Position numbers and translations under genes: made by a program. DNA of 64,000 bases from Serinicoccus chungangensis. Lineage in GTDB: Bacteria > Actinomycetota > Actinomycetes > Actinomycetales > Dermatophilaceae. Shown one piece after another: positions 9,119 to 17,743 of the stretch. The stretch lies in the NCBI RefSeq assembly GCF_001483745.1, contig NZ_LQBL01000028.1, forward strand, positions 600,379-664,378, written 5' to 3'. Within the stretch, counting starts at the first letter, position 1. Each line of letters begins with the position of its first letter. Under the pieces are notes generated by a model. It saw only the letters and a program-made list of their open reading frames with translations, had not been told where the DNA came from and did no database searches.

Positions 9119-10531
9119 TCAGGCCTCCTGTCTCACGAGCGCCAGGACGGCGTCCCGGACGCCGACCATGGTCTCACCGTCCTGCGCCTCGACGTTGAGC
9201 CGCAGCAGCGACTCGGTGTTGCTGGCCCGCAGGGACACCCACCAGAAGGGGGCGTCGTCTCGACTCATGAGCAACCCGTCGCCCGCCTGCTCACGGGCCC
9301 CGTGCGCGCGGGCCCAGTCGCGGACCCGGTCCGTGGCGGCGGTGACGTCCTCCACCCCGCTGTTGATCTCGCCGGAGGCGGCGTAGGGGTCGAGGGGGGC
9401 GAGCAGGGCGGACAGGGTGCCCTGGTGCCGGCCCAGTGCGGCCAGCACGTGCAGCGCCGCGAGCAGCCCGCTGTCGGCATACCAGAAGTCGCGGAAGTAG
9501 TAGTGGGCCGAGTGCTCGGCCCCGAAGACCGCCCCGTGCCGCGCCATGCGCTCCTTGACGAAGGAGTGGCCGACGGGCGAGCGCACCAGGTGGGCCCCGG
9601 TGCCCGCGACCGCCTCCTCGAGGCCCCGGGAGACGACCGAGCCGTGGACGACCGTGATGTCGCCCGGGCTGCTCCCCGCGGCGACGTCGCGGGCGATCTC
9701 GCGGGTCGCGATGAGGGCGGCCACCGCACCGGCCGGGACCTGGACGCCACGCTCATCCACGAGGACGACCCGGTCGGCGTCCCCGTCGAAGGCCAGCCCG
9801 AGGTCCGCACCGGTCCGGACGACGGCGTCCTGCAGGTCGCGGAGGTTGGCGGGGTCGAGAGGGTTGGCCTCGTGGTGGGGGAAGGTGCCGTCGAGCTCGA
9901 AGTAGAGCGGCTCGACGCTGATCGGCAGACCCTCGATCCCGAGCACGGCCGGCACTGTGAGGCCGGCCATGGCGTTCCCGGCGTCCACCACCAGGCGCAG
10001 CGGGCGGATGCCCTCGAGGTCGACCAGCGAGTGCAGGTGGGCGGCGTAGTCCGGCAGGACGTCCGCCTGCCGGACCGTCCCCGCAGGACCGGCGGGCAGC
10101 GTGTGCAGGTCACCGCGGTCGAGCAGCCACTGGGCGAGGTCCCTGACCTCGCCCAGCCCGGACTCCTGGCCCACGGGACGCGCCCCGGCGCGGCACAGCT
10201 TGATCCCGTTGTAGCCCGCCGGGTTGTGGCTGGCGGTCACCATCGCACCGGGCCGGCCGCGGGACCCGCTGGCGTAGTAGAGGGCGTCGGTGGAGCACAG
10301 CCCGAGCACGGTGACGTCCACGCCCTGGGACCGGGCTCCCTCGAGGATGGCGTCGGCGAGCGCGGGTGAGGACTCCCGCATGTCCCGCCCGAGCACCATC
10401 TCCCGGTGCCCCTCCGGCAGGACGCCGACCTGGGCGAAGGCGGCGCCCAGGGCCCGGGCGACCTCCGGGGTCAGGGGTCCGGGGACGCGGCCCCGGATGT
10501 CGTAGGCCGTGATGACGTCGGCGACCTGCAT
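9119..10531 (-). CDS. manB: Phosphomannomutase/phosphoglucomutase
   Basis: Alpha-D-phosphohexomutase of 470 residues, interconverting mannose-6-P and mannose-1-P for GDP-mannose and thus mannosylated envelope glycans. Seen: TAYDIRGRVP at the start, catalytic phosphoserine loop VTASHNPAGYNGIKL, metal-binding DGDADRVVLVD, sugar-binding GAEHSAHYYF, and C-terminal RASNTESLLRLNVEA. The ATG at 10531 has GGAGGAG upstream; the longer in-frame extension upstream is non-coding. The gene order DUF3499-manB-Trm112-SIS parallels Rv3258c-Rv3256c. Confidence 0.93.
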   Translation of the reverse strand: MQVADVITAYDIRGRVPGPLTPEVARALGAAFAQVGVLPEGHREMVLGRDMRESSPALADAILEGARSQGVDVTVLGLCSTDALYYASGSRGRPGAMVTASHNPAGYNGIKLCRAGARPVGQESGLGEVRDLAQWLLDRGDLHTLPAGPAGTVRQADVLPDYAAHLHSLVDLEGIRPLRLVVDAGNAMAGLTVPAVLGIEGLPISVEPLYFELDGTFPHHEANPLDPANLRDLQDAVVRTGADLGLAFDGDADRVVLVDERGVQVPAGAVAALIATREIARDVAAGSSPGDITVVHGSVVSRGLEEAVAGTGAHLVRSPVGHSFVKERMARHGAVFGAEHSAHYYFRDFWYADSGLLAALHVLAALGRHQGTLSALLAPLDPYAASGEINSGVEDVTAATDRVRDWARAHGAREQAGDGLLMSRDDAPFWWVSLRASNTESLLRLNVEAQDGETMVGVRDAVLALVRQEA

Positions 10532-10554
10532 GCCGTGCTCCTCCACCGACCCCG

Positions 10555-10923
10555 TCAGCGGTCGCGGAGCACGCGCAGGTGGCCCCGACGGGCGATCTCG
10601 GTGACGGTCGCGCCCTCGCGCTGGGCGGCGTCCTGGTCGACCCGCACGATGGTGCCGCGGTGCTCCCGGACGGCGTCGGCCAGCGCCGCGAGGTCGTCGA
10701 CCGGAGGGCGGGGCTCGCCCTCGGGCAGCTCCAGGCGCACGACGTCCCACCCCCGGGGGGCGGTGAGCCGGGTGGCGTGCTCCTCGCAGAGGTCGTAGCT
10801 GTGCGGCTCCGCATACGTCGCCAGGGGCCCCATGACGGCGGTCTGCTCCGCGTAGACGTAGGTGAGCGTCGACGTGGCGGGGCGGACGCACGCCGTCTTC
10901 GAGCACTGGCGAGTGAGGGTCAC
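10555..10923 (-). CDS. DUF3499 family protein (Rv3258c type)
   Basis: 122-residue conserved actinobacterial protein of unknown function. The N-terminus holds CSKTAC (Cys-x4-Cys) and CEEHA follows around residue 45, so a small zinc site is plausible. YVYAEQTAVMGPLA is typical of the family. GTG 10923 is chosen because a TAGAGT -10 box lies 7 nt upstream. It is the first gene of the six-gene run ending with kynU, with manB 23 bp downstream. Confidence 0.85.
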   Translation of the reverse strand: MTLTRQCSKTACVRPATSTLTYVYAEQTAVMGPLATYAEPHSYDLCEEHATRLTAPRGWDVVRLELPEGEPRPPVDDLAALADAVREHRGTIVRVDQDAAQREGATVTEIARRGHLRVLRDR

Positions 10924-10930
10924 GCCCGAC

Positions 10931-10936
10931 ACTCTA
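10931..10936 (-). promoter_or_regulatory. -10 box of the DUF3499-manB-kyn operon (TAGAGT)
   Basis: TAGAGT ends 7 nt before the DUF3499 GTG, giving a leaderless transcript. It is the only obvious promoter for the six-gene run. It faces the divergent zincin-like gene promoter 64 bp away. Confidence 0.55.
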
Positions 10937-10999
10937 GGCGCCCGCACCCACCAACCCGTGCTGCCACCCCGTGGCGGGCGGGACTGCTGCCCGGTGGCC

Positions 11000-11005
11000 T
11001 AGGGT
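11000..11005 (+). promoter_or_regulatory. -10 box of the zincin-like gene (TAGGGT)
   Basis: TAGGGT ends 7 nt before the ATG at 11013; no ribosome-binding site is present. Confidence 0.55.
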
Positions 11006-11012
11006 CGCGACC

Positions 11013-11399
11013 ATGAGCAGGCACCGGGACCGGCGAGGGCACGGGATGAGGGGTCCGCTGGCGCGGCCGGGCGTCCCGGTCATGCGCACCCGACGGGACC
11101 GCTTCGACGAGCTCGTCCTCGACGCGGCCGAGACCCTGGAGCGGCGGCTCGACGCGCCCCTGGGGGTGGAGCTGGCCGTCGAGGAGGTCCCGCCGTCGGA
11201 CCCCGCGCCGTGGGAGCACGGCATCGCGCTCGGTCGGTTGTTCCCGGCCGAGCGGGGCGTCCCGGCCCGCCTGGTCGTCTACCGCCGGCCGGTCGAGCAC
11301 CGGGCGGTCGACGAGACCGAGCTGGCCTCGCTCGTCACCGAGGTCGTGGTCGAGCAGGTGGCGCGCATGCTGGGCAGGGACCCCGACGACCTGGTCTAG
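11013..11399 (+). CDS. Zincin-like metallopeptidase-family protein lacking the HExxH motif (Rv3259 type)
   Basis: 128-residue protein matching the small zincin family in layout: DRFDELVLDAAETL, a VVYRRPVE strand, then the helix that normally carries HExxH followed by GxDPDDL. Here the helix reads VTEVVVEQVARMLG, so both zinc histidines are missing and peptidase activity is unlikely. Divergent from DUF3499 and next to whiB2 further on, as in M. tuberculosis. ATG 11013 fits the TAGGGT promoter. Its TAG stop shares a CTAG with the stop of the convergent DUF5719 gene. Confidence 0.8.
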   Translation: MSRHRDRRGHGMRGPLARPGVPVMRTRRDRFDELVLDAAETLERRLDAPLGVELAVEEVPPSDPAPWEHGIALGRLFPAERGVPARLVVYRRPVEHRAVDETELASLVTEVVVEQVARMLGRDPDDLV

Positions 11400-13093
11400 G
11401 GGACGACGCTGGTGATCGTGGTGACCTCACGGGTCCACGGGACGGGCCGCAGGGTCGTCGCCGCGCGGTAGGGGCCGAGGTCGTCCTGGCCGGTGAGGTG
11501 CAGCGCCGCGGCGAGCCCCGGCATCGTGGGGCCCGCCGGGCGCACCCACACCGCCGAGGTCCCGGCAGGGACCTCGACCAGCGCGCTCGTGTCGTTGGCC
11601 AGGTCGAGGGTCCGCGACGTCGTGGCACCCTCGCTTGTCTGCAGGAGGACCTCGGCGGTCGTCGCGTCCAGCGCGGCGAGCGACAGCTCCACGCGGGCCC
11701 CCGGGACGTCGGTGAGCTCGGGCACGGCGATGCCGAGCGGCCCCGCGGCGAGGGCCGTGGCAGGCAGCCAGGCGAGGTCGCCCGCGGGACGCACCACCTC
11801 AGGATCGTCGGCCGCGGAGCCGTCCGCCGGCTCCGTGGTCGTGGCCGCGTCGGGCGCCCCGGTGGTGGCTGCCGCCTCGTCCGTCCCGGTGCCGCCGTCC
11901 TCCTGGGCACCCTCGAGGGGCTCGTCCCCGGAGGGGGCGAGCCGGACCTGCAGCGACGCGGTGACCGGGGCGTCCGCCCTCAGCCGCAGCCCTGCCGCAC
12001 CCTCGTCCAGCGCCGCGAGCGGGACGTCCACCGTGGACCCGGCCGGCACCCGCACGGCGGCGGGGTCGGGTGTCGCCGGGCCCGTCCCCGTGACCGAGCC
12101 CAGCTCCACCACGGCCGCCCCCTCCGGCGCGAGGACGCGCAGGACGAGGTCCCTCCCGTCCTCCCCCGAGGGGACGGGGGGCACCACGAGGTCCCGGGCG
12201 GGTGCGGCGGCGGGGGAGGTCACGCTCGTCCCGAGCTCGGTGGTCCCGTCCCGGTAGGTCTCGACCAGCTGGGCGGCGACCGGCCCGCCCTCGGCCCGGA
12301 CCCCGAGGGCCGGCGCCTGGACCCCGTCCGCCAGCGCGTCGACGGGTCGCACCAGCCGTCCACCGGCGGGAACGACGAGCCCGGCGCCCCCGGTGACCCG
12401 GACCGGTCCGGCCTCGCCGCGCAGCTCCACGTCGACGCGCACCGGGTCGGCCCCGGGGTTGGTCAGGACGAGGCTCTCGGTCCGCCCCGGCTCGGCGCCC
12501 CCTGCCAGCAGCCACTGGTCCTCGGCCGGCGCCACGCATCCCGACAGGACCGCGCCGCGCGGAGACGTGCCCGTCTGCTCCGTGCCGACGCCGACGAGGA
12601 CCTGGCCGGCCACCAGGCCCGCGGCGTCGCCGCCCGTGGCGGAGACCAGCGCCGAGTCCCCCGCCGCCAGCGGCACGCCCGCGGCCGCCTCGCCCAGCGG
12701 CACGGGATCAGCGGCCCCCTGCGGCCCGAGCACCTGCAGGCTGCCTTCCCCGGGCCCGTCCTCGACCAGCAGCTGCTCGGGCGCGGTGACGGCCAGCGCC
12801 CGGCCCGCGAGTCCGTCACGGCCCGCGCAGGCCAGGGCCGCCTGCTCGACCAGGGCCTGCTCCCCCTCGGGGGAGGCGTCCGCGGCGGCGTCGCCGGAGG
12901 TGCCGGCGGTGGCCGCGCCGGAGGAGCCGCCGACGTCCTCGCCGGCTGAGCCCGGCCCGGTCGCCCGCGTCCCACCCTGGCCGGCGCCCCACCCTCCCGG
13001 CACCGTGCTGGTCCAGGCCAGCGCGGCCACGGCCGCGGCCGCCAGGGCCGGCCGCAGCCACCCGACCCGACGGGACCCGTCGTCAGCGCTCAC
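11396..13093 (-). CDS. DUF5719 family secreted/membrane-anchored protein
   Basis: 565-residue Ala/Gly-rich protein. An N-terminal hydrophobic segment (about 12-28, RPALAAAAVAALAWTS) acts as signal anchor; the rest is predicted extracytoplasmic with repeated beta-rich blocks, including TNPGADPVRVDVELRG. A Thr/Ala/Asp-rich linker lies at about 395-430. Members of this family lie beside giant glycosyltransferases in actinobacteria, suggesting a role in surface glycan assembly; function is not established. GTG 13093 overlaps the glycosyltransferase stop by 4 bp, so the two are coupled. Confidence 0.75.
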   Translation of the reverse strand: MSADDGSRRVGWLRPALAAAAVAALAWTSTVPGGWGAGQGGTRATGPGSAGEDVGGSSGAATAGTSGDAAADASPEGEQALVEQAALACAGRDGLAGRALAVTAPEQLLVEDGPGEGSLQVLGPQGAADPVPLGEAAAGVPLAAGDSALVSATGGDAAGLVAGQVLVGVGTEQTGTSPRGAVLSGCVAPAEDQWLLAGGAEPGRTESLVLTNPGADPVRVDVELRGEAGPVRVTGGAGLVVPAGGRLVRPVDALADGVQAPALGVRAEGGPVAAQLVETYRDGTTELGTSVTSPAAAPARDLVVPPVPSGEDGRDLVLRVLAPEGAAVVELGSVTGTGPATPDPAAVRVPAGSTVDVPLAALDEGAAGLRLRADAPVTASLQVRLAPSGDEPLEGAQEDGGTGTDEAAATTGAPDAATTTEPADGSAADDPEVVRPAGDLAWLPATALAAGPLGIAVPELTDVPGARVELSLAALDATTAEVLLQTSEGATTSRTLDLANDTSALVEVPAGTSAVWVRPAGPTMPGLAAALHLTGQDDLGPYRAATTLRPVPWTREVTTITSVVP

Positions 13094-16000
13094 GTCGTCT
13101 CCTCCGGCTCGTCCTCGGTCCGTCCCACCGGCAGGGCGAGGAACGCGGTCACGGCGCCCAGCACCAGGGCCAGGACCAGCGCCCCCAGGCCCGGACGCCC
13201 GAGCTCGACCTCGACGACGTGCTCACCCTGGGGCAGGGGCACCCGGCCGGGGTCCTCGACCGCGACCTCACGGCCGTCCACCGTGACCTGCGCCACCTGC
13301 GCCCACCCGGGGGGCTCGGCGACCGCCAGGGACCCGCCGGCGGGCACGTCGACCCGGCCCGAGGCGGCGCCGTGCGGGCCGTCGGCGGTCAGGACGGCCA
13401 CGCTCTCCCCCGCCTCGTCCAGCACCCGGCTGCGCCCGGGATCACCGTCGACCATGCGCCACAGGACCGAGCCGGTGGGGCTGGACACCCGCCCGAGCCC
13501 CGAGATGCGGTCCAGCTGGGGGACCGAGGGATGGCTGTCGTCGGACTCCAGCAGGACGTAGCCGACCCCGAGGTCCAGCAGCTCGGCCTGCGCCTGGTCG
13601 GCGGGAGCACCGCCGACGAGGGACTCGACGACCCCTTCGACCACCCGCTGCTGGGGCCGGGGGGTGGGGGTGGCGAGCTCGACGGTCCGGTCGCGCTGGA
13701 GGCGGGCCGGCTCCGGCTCGGCCCCTCGCAGGTCGACGACGAGACCTGCGCCCTCCGGACGCAGCACGAGGGTGCGGACGGCACCCGGGCCGTGGGCCTC
13801 CTCGACGGCGACGGCGGGGAGCGGCTGCCCGGCGACCTCCAGGGCCGGTCGCGGGGCGGTCCACGGCGCCGACACGGCTGCGGCGAGCGGGGCGACGAGC
13901 ACCACGACCGCGGCGAGCACCGCCGGGCGGGTCCACCGGCCGACGCCGCCCGGTCGCAGCAGACGGTCCACGGTGGTGGCGGTCGCCAGCAGCAGCGCGG
14001 CTCCCGCCAGCGACAGCGCCGGACCCGTCCACAGGGTGACCAGCAGCCCCTCTTCCGGGTGCCCCGGCTCCAGCACCCCCAGCGCGGTCCGGGCCGCGAG
14101 CTGGGCGGCGCCGACGGCGAGGAGGGCGCCGAGCACGAGCGCGCCGACCCGTCGCCCGGCGCGACCGGGCGCGAGCAGCCCACCGAGGGCCGCCACCCAC
14201 CAGGTCGCGGCGAGCCACAGCGCCAGGCCTGGCGCCCCGACGTCGGTCGGCTGCAGCAGGAGGAGCTGCCAGAGCGCGGAGGGCGACGGGAGCTCGACGG
14301 TGGCGGTGGTGGCACCGGCACCGCCCAGGAGCCGCAGCGGGTGCGCGGCCAGGGTGCCCCACGAGGGCAGCAGGAGCAGCCACGGCAGCACGAGCACGAC
14401 GGCCCCGCGCCAGCGGGCCGCGCCGCGACCGAGCACGAGGACCAGCGCCCCCGCGACGGTGGCGACGACGAGGACGGAGGGCACCCAGGTCGCGGCCACG
14501 GCCAGCCCCAGGGCGGTCGCGAAGGCGGCGGCGGCCCGCCGGGTGCCCCGGCCCCGGTGCGCGATCACCAGCAGCCCCGCGACGAGCAGGGGCGCGAGCA
14601 CGTGGACCACGACCGGGCCCACGCGACCCTCGCCGGTGGCCGCGGCGAGGGGGGCCGCCGCACCCCAGCCGAGCGCGAGGGCGGCGCGGACCCACCGCCG
14701 GGAGGTGCCCCGTCGCAGCGCGAGGTATGCCGTGACGACGCTGAGCAGGGGGGCGAGCGCGAGGAGCCAGGCCAGGGTAGGTCCGGCGGTGTCCCGCCCT
14801 GCTCCCGGCAGCAGGCCGGTCAGGGCGGCCAGGGAGGCGAGGGGCAGCAGCCAGGTCTGCGGCGGGTCGTCGTGCCCGAGACCGCCCCCGCGCCACCCGT
14901 CGACCGCGGAGGACCACAGCGCCGCGGCGTCGCCGACCCCGGGCCCGAGCTCCCCGCCGACCCAGCCGGCGCCGCCCGGGTCCAGGCCGCCCCAGAGACC
15001 CCTGGCCCACCACGCGGTCAGCAGCAGGGTGAGGGTGGCGGCGGCGACCAGCGGCCAGCTCCACCAGCGCGCAGCGCGCCCCTCCCCCGCGAGCTCGTCG
15101 AACTCCTCCGACACCGGGCCGCTGTCGGTGGACCCCGCGGTGGCGCGCCGCCGCCCCGACCCCCGGGCCCGGCGGGAACGGGGGTCCAGCGCCTCTCCCA
15201 CCGTCTCCAGGGTCGCCCCCCACCCGGCGTCGCGGGGCTCGTGCAGGCCGGCCAGGTCGCGAGGGGCCACGGTCCGCGCCCGGCGGAACCGGCGGCGGGC
15301 CCCCCAGCCGCGGGCCGGCGCCAGCACGGCCCGGACGTCGGCCCACTCCCCCGCGGCCTCGGCAGGGCGTTTGACGAGCAGGAGCAGCAGGGCCGCCGCC
15401 AGACTGGTGAGCAGCACCCCGAGCGACCGCCACGGCGCCACCCAGGCCGGGCCGCGGGCCAGGGCGAGCTGTCGGGTGCGGATGCGCGTGCGCAGGGGGT
15501 CCTCCACCCCGAGGCCGGCGTCGTCCAGCCGGACCACCGCGTCAGGGGCGACGACCACCCGGTGGCCGGCCAGGTGCGCCCGCCACCCGACGTCGAGCCC
15601 GTCGACGCCGTCGGCGCCGAAGGCGTGGTCCAGACCGCCGATCCGGCCGAGGAGGTCACGGTCCACCAACGACCCGCTCAGCGGGACCCCGAGGACGTCC
15701 TGACGCAGGTCCAGCTGCCCCTGGTCGACGAGGGCCCGCACCGTCGGGTCCACGACGCGGCCCGCGGGGGTGAGGTGGTGGCCCATCGAGCGCAGCAGCC
15801 GCGGCTGGTCGGTCCGGACCAGCTTGGGTCCGACCACCCCGACCCGGCTGCTGCGTCGGGCCGCGCCGACCAGGGCCGTGAGCGCCCCGGGCTCGGGCAC
15901 CGCGCCGGGGGTGAGGAACCAGAGCCACCGCCCCGGACCGGAGGGCAGGCGGTCCAGCGCCGCGTCCACCTGGGCGTCCCGGTCGGTACCGGCGTGCTCG

Positions 16001-16251
16001 ACGAGGGTCAGCCCGATCCCCAGCTCGGCGGCCAGCCCCCGCAGCCCTGCGGCCCGCTCCCCCTCCGGGTCCGGAAGCACGGCGAGCACCCCCGCGGGCC
16101 TGCGTTCCTGCCCGACGACCGCCCGCAGCGTCCGGGCATACCCGTCGTCCGGGTCCTCCGCCCCGGTGCCCAGCAGGACGACCCGCACATCGTCCACCGC
16201 CGCGCGGGCCGGGCGGGCGCCGGGCGGGGGCGGGTCGGCTGTCGTGGACAT
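13090..16251 (-). CDS. Large membrane glycosyltransferase family 2 protein
   Basis: 1053 residues. The N-terminal 260 residues are a GT-A domain (VRVVLLGTGAED..., PGRWLWFLTPGAVP, GGLDHAFGADGVDGLDVGWRAHLAGHRVVVAP). A hydrophobic pair near 275-300 and a block of about ten membrane segments (roughly 385-790) follow, then an extracytoplasmic C-terminus ending in one transmembrane helix with RTEDEPEE. Similar proteins are thought to act in cell-wall galactan or other surface polysaccharides; substrate unknown. The expected DxD is reduced to DVGWR-type residues. ATG 16251 is the best start (MSTTADPP); longer in-frame extensions read as non-coding. Confidence 0.8.
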   Translation of the reverse strand: MSTTADPPPPGARPARAAVDDVRVVLLGTGAEDPDDGYARTLRAVVGQERRPAGVLAVLPDPEGERAAGLRGLAAELGIGLTLVEHAGTDRDAQVDAALDRLPSGPGRWLWFLTPGAVPEPGALTALVGAARRSSRVGVVGPKLVRTDQPRLLRSMGHHLTPAGRVVDPTVRALVDQGQLDLRQDVLGVPLSGSLVDRDLLGRIGGLDHAFGADGVDGLDVGWRAHLAGHRVVVAPDAVVRLDDAGLGVEDPLRTRIRTRQLALARGPAWVAPWRSLGVLLTSLAAALLLLLVKRPAEAAGEWADVRAVLAPARGWGARRRFRRARTVAPRDLAGLHEPRDAGWGATLETVGEALDPRSRRARGSGRRRATAGSTDSGPVSEEFDELAGEGRAARWWSWPLVAAATLTLLLTAWWARGLWGGLDPGGAGWVGGELGPGVGDAAALWSSAVDGWRGGGLGHDDPPQTWLLPLASLAALTGLLPGAGRDTAGPTLAWLLALAPLLSVVTAYLALRRGTSRRWVRAALALGWGAAAPLAAATGEGRVGPVVVHVLAPLLVAGLLVIAHRGRGTRRAAAAFATALGLAVAATWVPSVLVVATVAGALVLVLGRGAARWRGAVVLVLPWLLLLPSWGTLAAHPLRLLGGAGATTATVELPSPSALWQLLLLQPTDVGAPGLALWLAATWWVAALGGLLAPGRAGRRVGALVLGALLAVGAAQLAARTALGVLEPGHPEEGLLVTLWTGPALSLAGAALLLATATTVDRLLRPGGVGRWTRPAVLAAVVVLVAPLAAAVSAPWTAPRPALEVAGQPLPAVAVEEAHGPGAVRTLVLRPEGAGLVVDLRGAEPEPARLQRDRTVELATPTPRPQQRVVEGVVESLVGGAPADQAQAELLDLGVGYVLLESDDSHPSVPQLDRISGLGRVSSPTGSVLWRMVDGDPGRSRVLDEAGESVAVLTADGPHGAASGRVDVPAGGSLAVAEPPGWAQVAQVTVDGREVAVEDPGRVPLPQGEHVVEVELGRPGLGALVLALVLGAVTAFLALPVGRTEDEPEETT

Positions 16252-16304
16252 GGCTGGGTCCGTGGCCACCGGGTCGGTCCGCCCGACCGGCGCGCAGCGG
16301 CCGC

Positions 16305-16574
16305 TCAGACCGCGCGCTTCTTCAGCTTGCGCCGCTCCCGCTCCGACAGCCCGCCCCAGATCCCGAAGCGCTCGTCGTTGGACAGGGCGTACTCCAGGCA
16401 CTCGGCCCGGACCTCGCACCCGACGCACACCTTCTTGGCCTCGCGGGTGGACCCGCCCTTCTCCGGGAAGAACGCCTCAGGATCGGTCTGCGCGCACAGC
16501 GCCCGCTCCTGCCAGGACATCTCCTCCGTCTCGTCGATCCCGTGCATCATGGACATCAGTTCCAGCTCGTGCAT
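16305..16574 (-). CDS. whiB2: WhiB-family Fe-S transcriptional regulator (WhiB2/WhmD type)
   Basis: 89-residue WhiB protein. Four cluster ligands are present: C27, C50, C53, C59 (C-x22-C-x2-C-x5-C), followed by the GIWGG turn at 71-75 and a basic RRKLKKR tail for DNA contact. WhiB2 homologues act in septation and sporulation. Position between the zincin/DUF3499 cluster and fbiA matches M. tuberculosis whiB2. The ATG has GAGGAGGAG just upstream, and the promoter predicts an 80-nt leader, unlike the leaderless neighbours. Confidence 0.92.
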   Translation of the reverse strand: MHELELMSMMHGIDETEEMSWQERALCAQTDPEAFFPEKGGSTREAKKVCVGCEVRAECLEYALSNDERFGIWGGLSERERRKLKKRAV

Positions 16575-16662
16575 GGCTCCTCCTCGACCTCTCGCCTACA
16601 CACCTGCCGCCGGCCACGCCCCCGCGGCCGAAGGTGCTCCGGCGCAAGATCGCAACACCTGA

Positions 16663-16691
16663 ATTACACGCGTGTCATCCGCTGGAGTCAA
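16663..16691 (-). promoter_or_regulatory. whiB2 promoter, TTGACT-17-TGTAAT
   Basis: On the minus strand TTGACT (16686-16691) and TGTAAT (16663-16668) are spaced by exactly 17 bp. The predicted start near 16655 leaves an 80-nt leader. A perfect 10-bp palindrome, ACACGCGTGT (16666-16675), touches the -10 box and may be an operator. Confidence 0.75.
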
Positions 16692-16722
16692 CCCCGCATC
16701 TGCTAGACGCCGCGGCGGGTCC

Positions 16723-16728
16723 GACAAT
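16723..16728 (+). promoter_or_regulatory. -10 box of fbiA (GACAAT)
   Basis: GACAAT ends 6 nt before the fbiA ATG. It matches TATAAT at four of six positions, weaker than the TAnnnT boxes but at the same leaderless spacing. Confidence 0.45.
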
Positions 16729-16734
16729 ACCGAC

Positions 16735-17742
16735 ATGCAGATCACCGTTCTGGCCGGCGGCGTCGGCGGCGCCCGCTTCACCCGCGGCCTCCTCGCCGCG
16801 CTCCCCCACGACGGCCACGACGGCTCCGACGGCCGGTCCCAGGTCACCGTGGTCGGCAACACCGGCGACGACATCACGCTGGTGGGGCTGCGCGTGTGCC
16901 CGGACCTGGACACCCTGCTCTACACCCTGGGCGGCGCCGTCGACGAGGCGCAGGGCTGGGGCCGCGCCGACGAGACGACCGAGGTCGCGGGCGAGCTCGC
17001 CGCCCTGGGCGTGGGGCCGGAGTGGTTCACCCTGGGGGACCGGGACCTCGCCACCCACCTGGCCCGCACCCGATGGCTGGCGCAGGGCCTCACCCTGAGC
17101 CAGGTCACCGAGCGGCTGGCCGCGCGGTGGGGGCTGCCGCAGCAGGGGGTGCGGCTCCTCCCGGCGACGGACACCCCCATCGAGACCCACGTGGTCGTCG
17201 ACGACGACGAGGGCGGGGAGCAGGCCCTGCACTTCCAGGAGTGGTGGGTGCGCCACCACGCGGCCCTGCCGGCCCACCGGTTCACGGTGGCCGGCCTGGC
17301 GCAGGCCTCGGCCGCCCCGCAGGTCCTCGACGCGATCCGGTCGGCCGACCTCGTCCTGCTGCCGCCGAGCAACCCGGTCGTCTCGATCGGGATCATCCTG
17401 GGGGTCCCCGGCGTGCGGGAGGCGCTGCGGGGCACCCGGGCCCCCGTCGTCGGGGTCAGCCCGCTCCTGGGGGGACGCCCGGTCCGGGGACATGCCGACG
17501 CCTGCCTGCGGCCGCTGGGCGTCGAGGTCAGCGCCGCCGGCGTCGCCGGCCTCTACGCCGACTTCCTGGACGGCTGGCTCGTCGACACCGCCGACGACCC
17601 CGCCACCGCCGACTACCCCTCGGGGCTGCGCGTCCGGTCTCTCGACCTGCTCATGCGGGACCAGGAGGGGGCGGCCCGGTTGGCGGGGGCGGCCCTCGAG
17701 CTGGGGCGCGAGCTGCTCGGCGCGACCGCGGGTCGGGGCTGA
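16735..17742 (+). CDS. fbiA: Phosphoenolpyruvyl/2-phospho-lactyl transferase of F420 synthesis
   Basis: CofD/FbiA family, 335 residues: joins the activated phospho(enol)pyruvyl or lactyl moiety to Fo, giving (dehydro-)F420-0. Seen: GGVGGARFTRGL at 8-19, VVGNTGDDITLVGLRVCPDLDTLLYTLGG, and PPSNPVVSIGIILGVPGVREAL. Start ATG 16735 sits 6 nt after a GACAAT -10 box. fbiB follows after 1 bp, and a putative F420-dependent LLM oxidoreductase lies at 27321-28334. Confidence 0.95.
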   Translation: MQITVLAGGVGGARFTRGLLAALPHDGHDGSDGRSQVTVVGNTGDDITLVGLRVCPDLDTLLYTLGGAVDEAQGWGRADETTEVAGELAALGVGPEWFTLGDRDLATHLARTRWLAQGLTLSQVTERLAARWGLPQQGVRLLPATDTPIETHVVVDDDEGGEQALHFQEWWVRHHAALPAHRFTVAGLAQASAAPQVLDAIRSADLVLLPPSNPVVSIGIILGVPGVREALRGTRAPVVGVSPLLGGRPVRGHADACLRPLGVEVSAAGVAGLYADFLDGWLVDTADDPATADYPSGLRVRSLDLLMRDQEGAARLAGAALELGRELLGATAGRG

Positions 17743-17743
17743 C

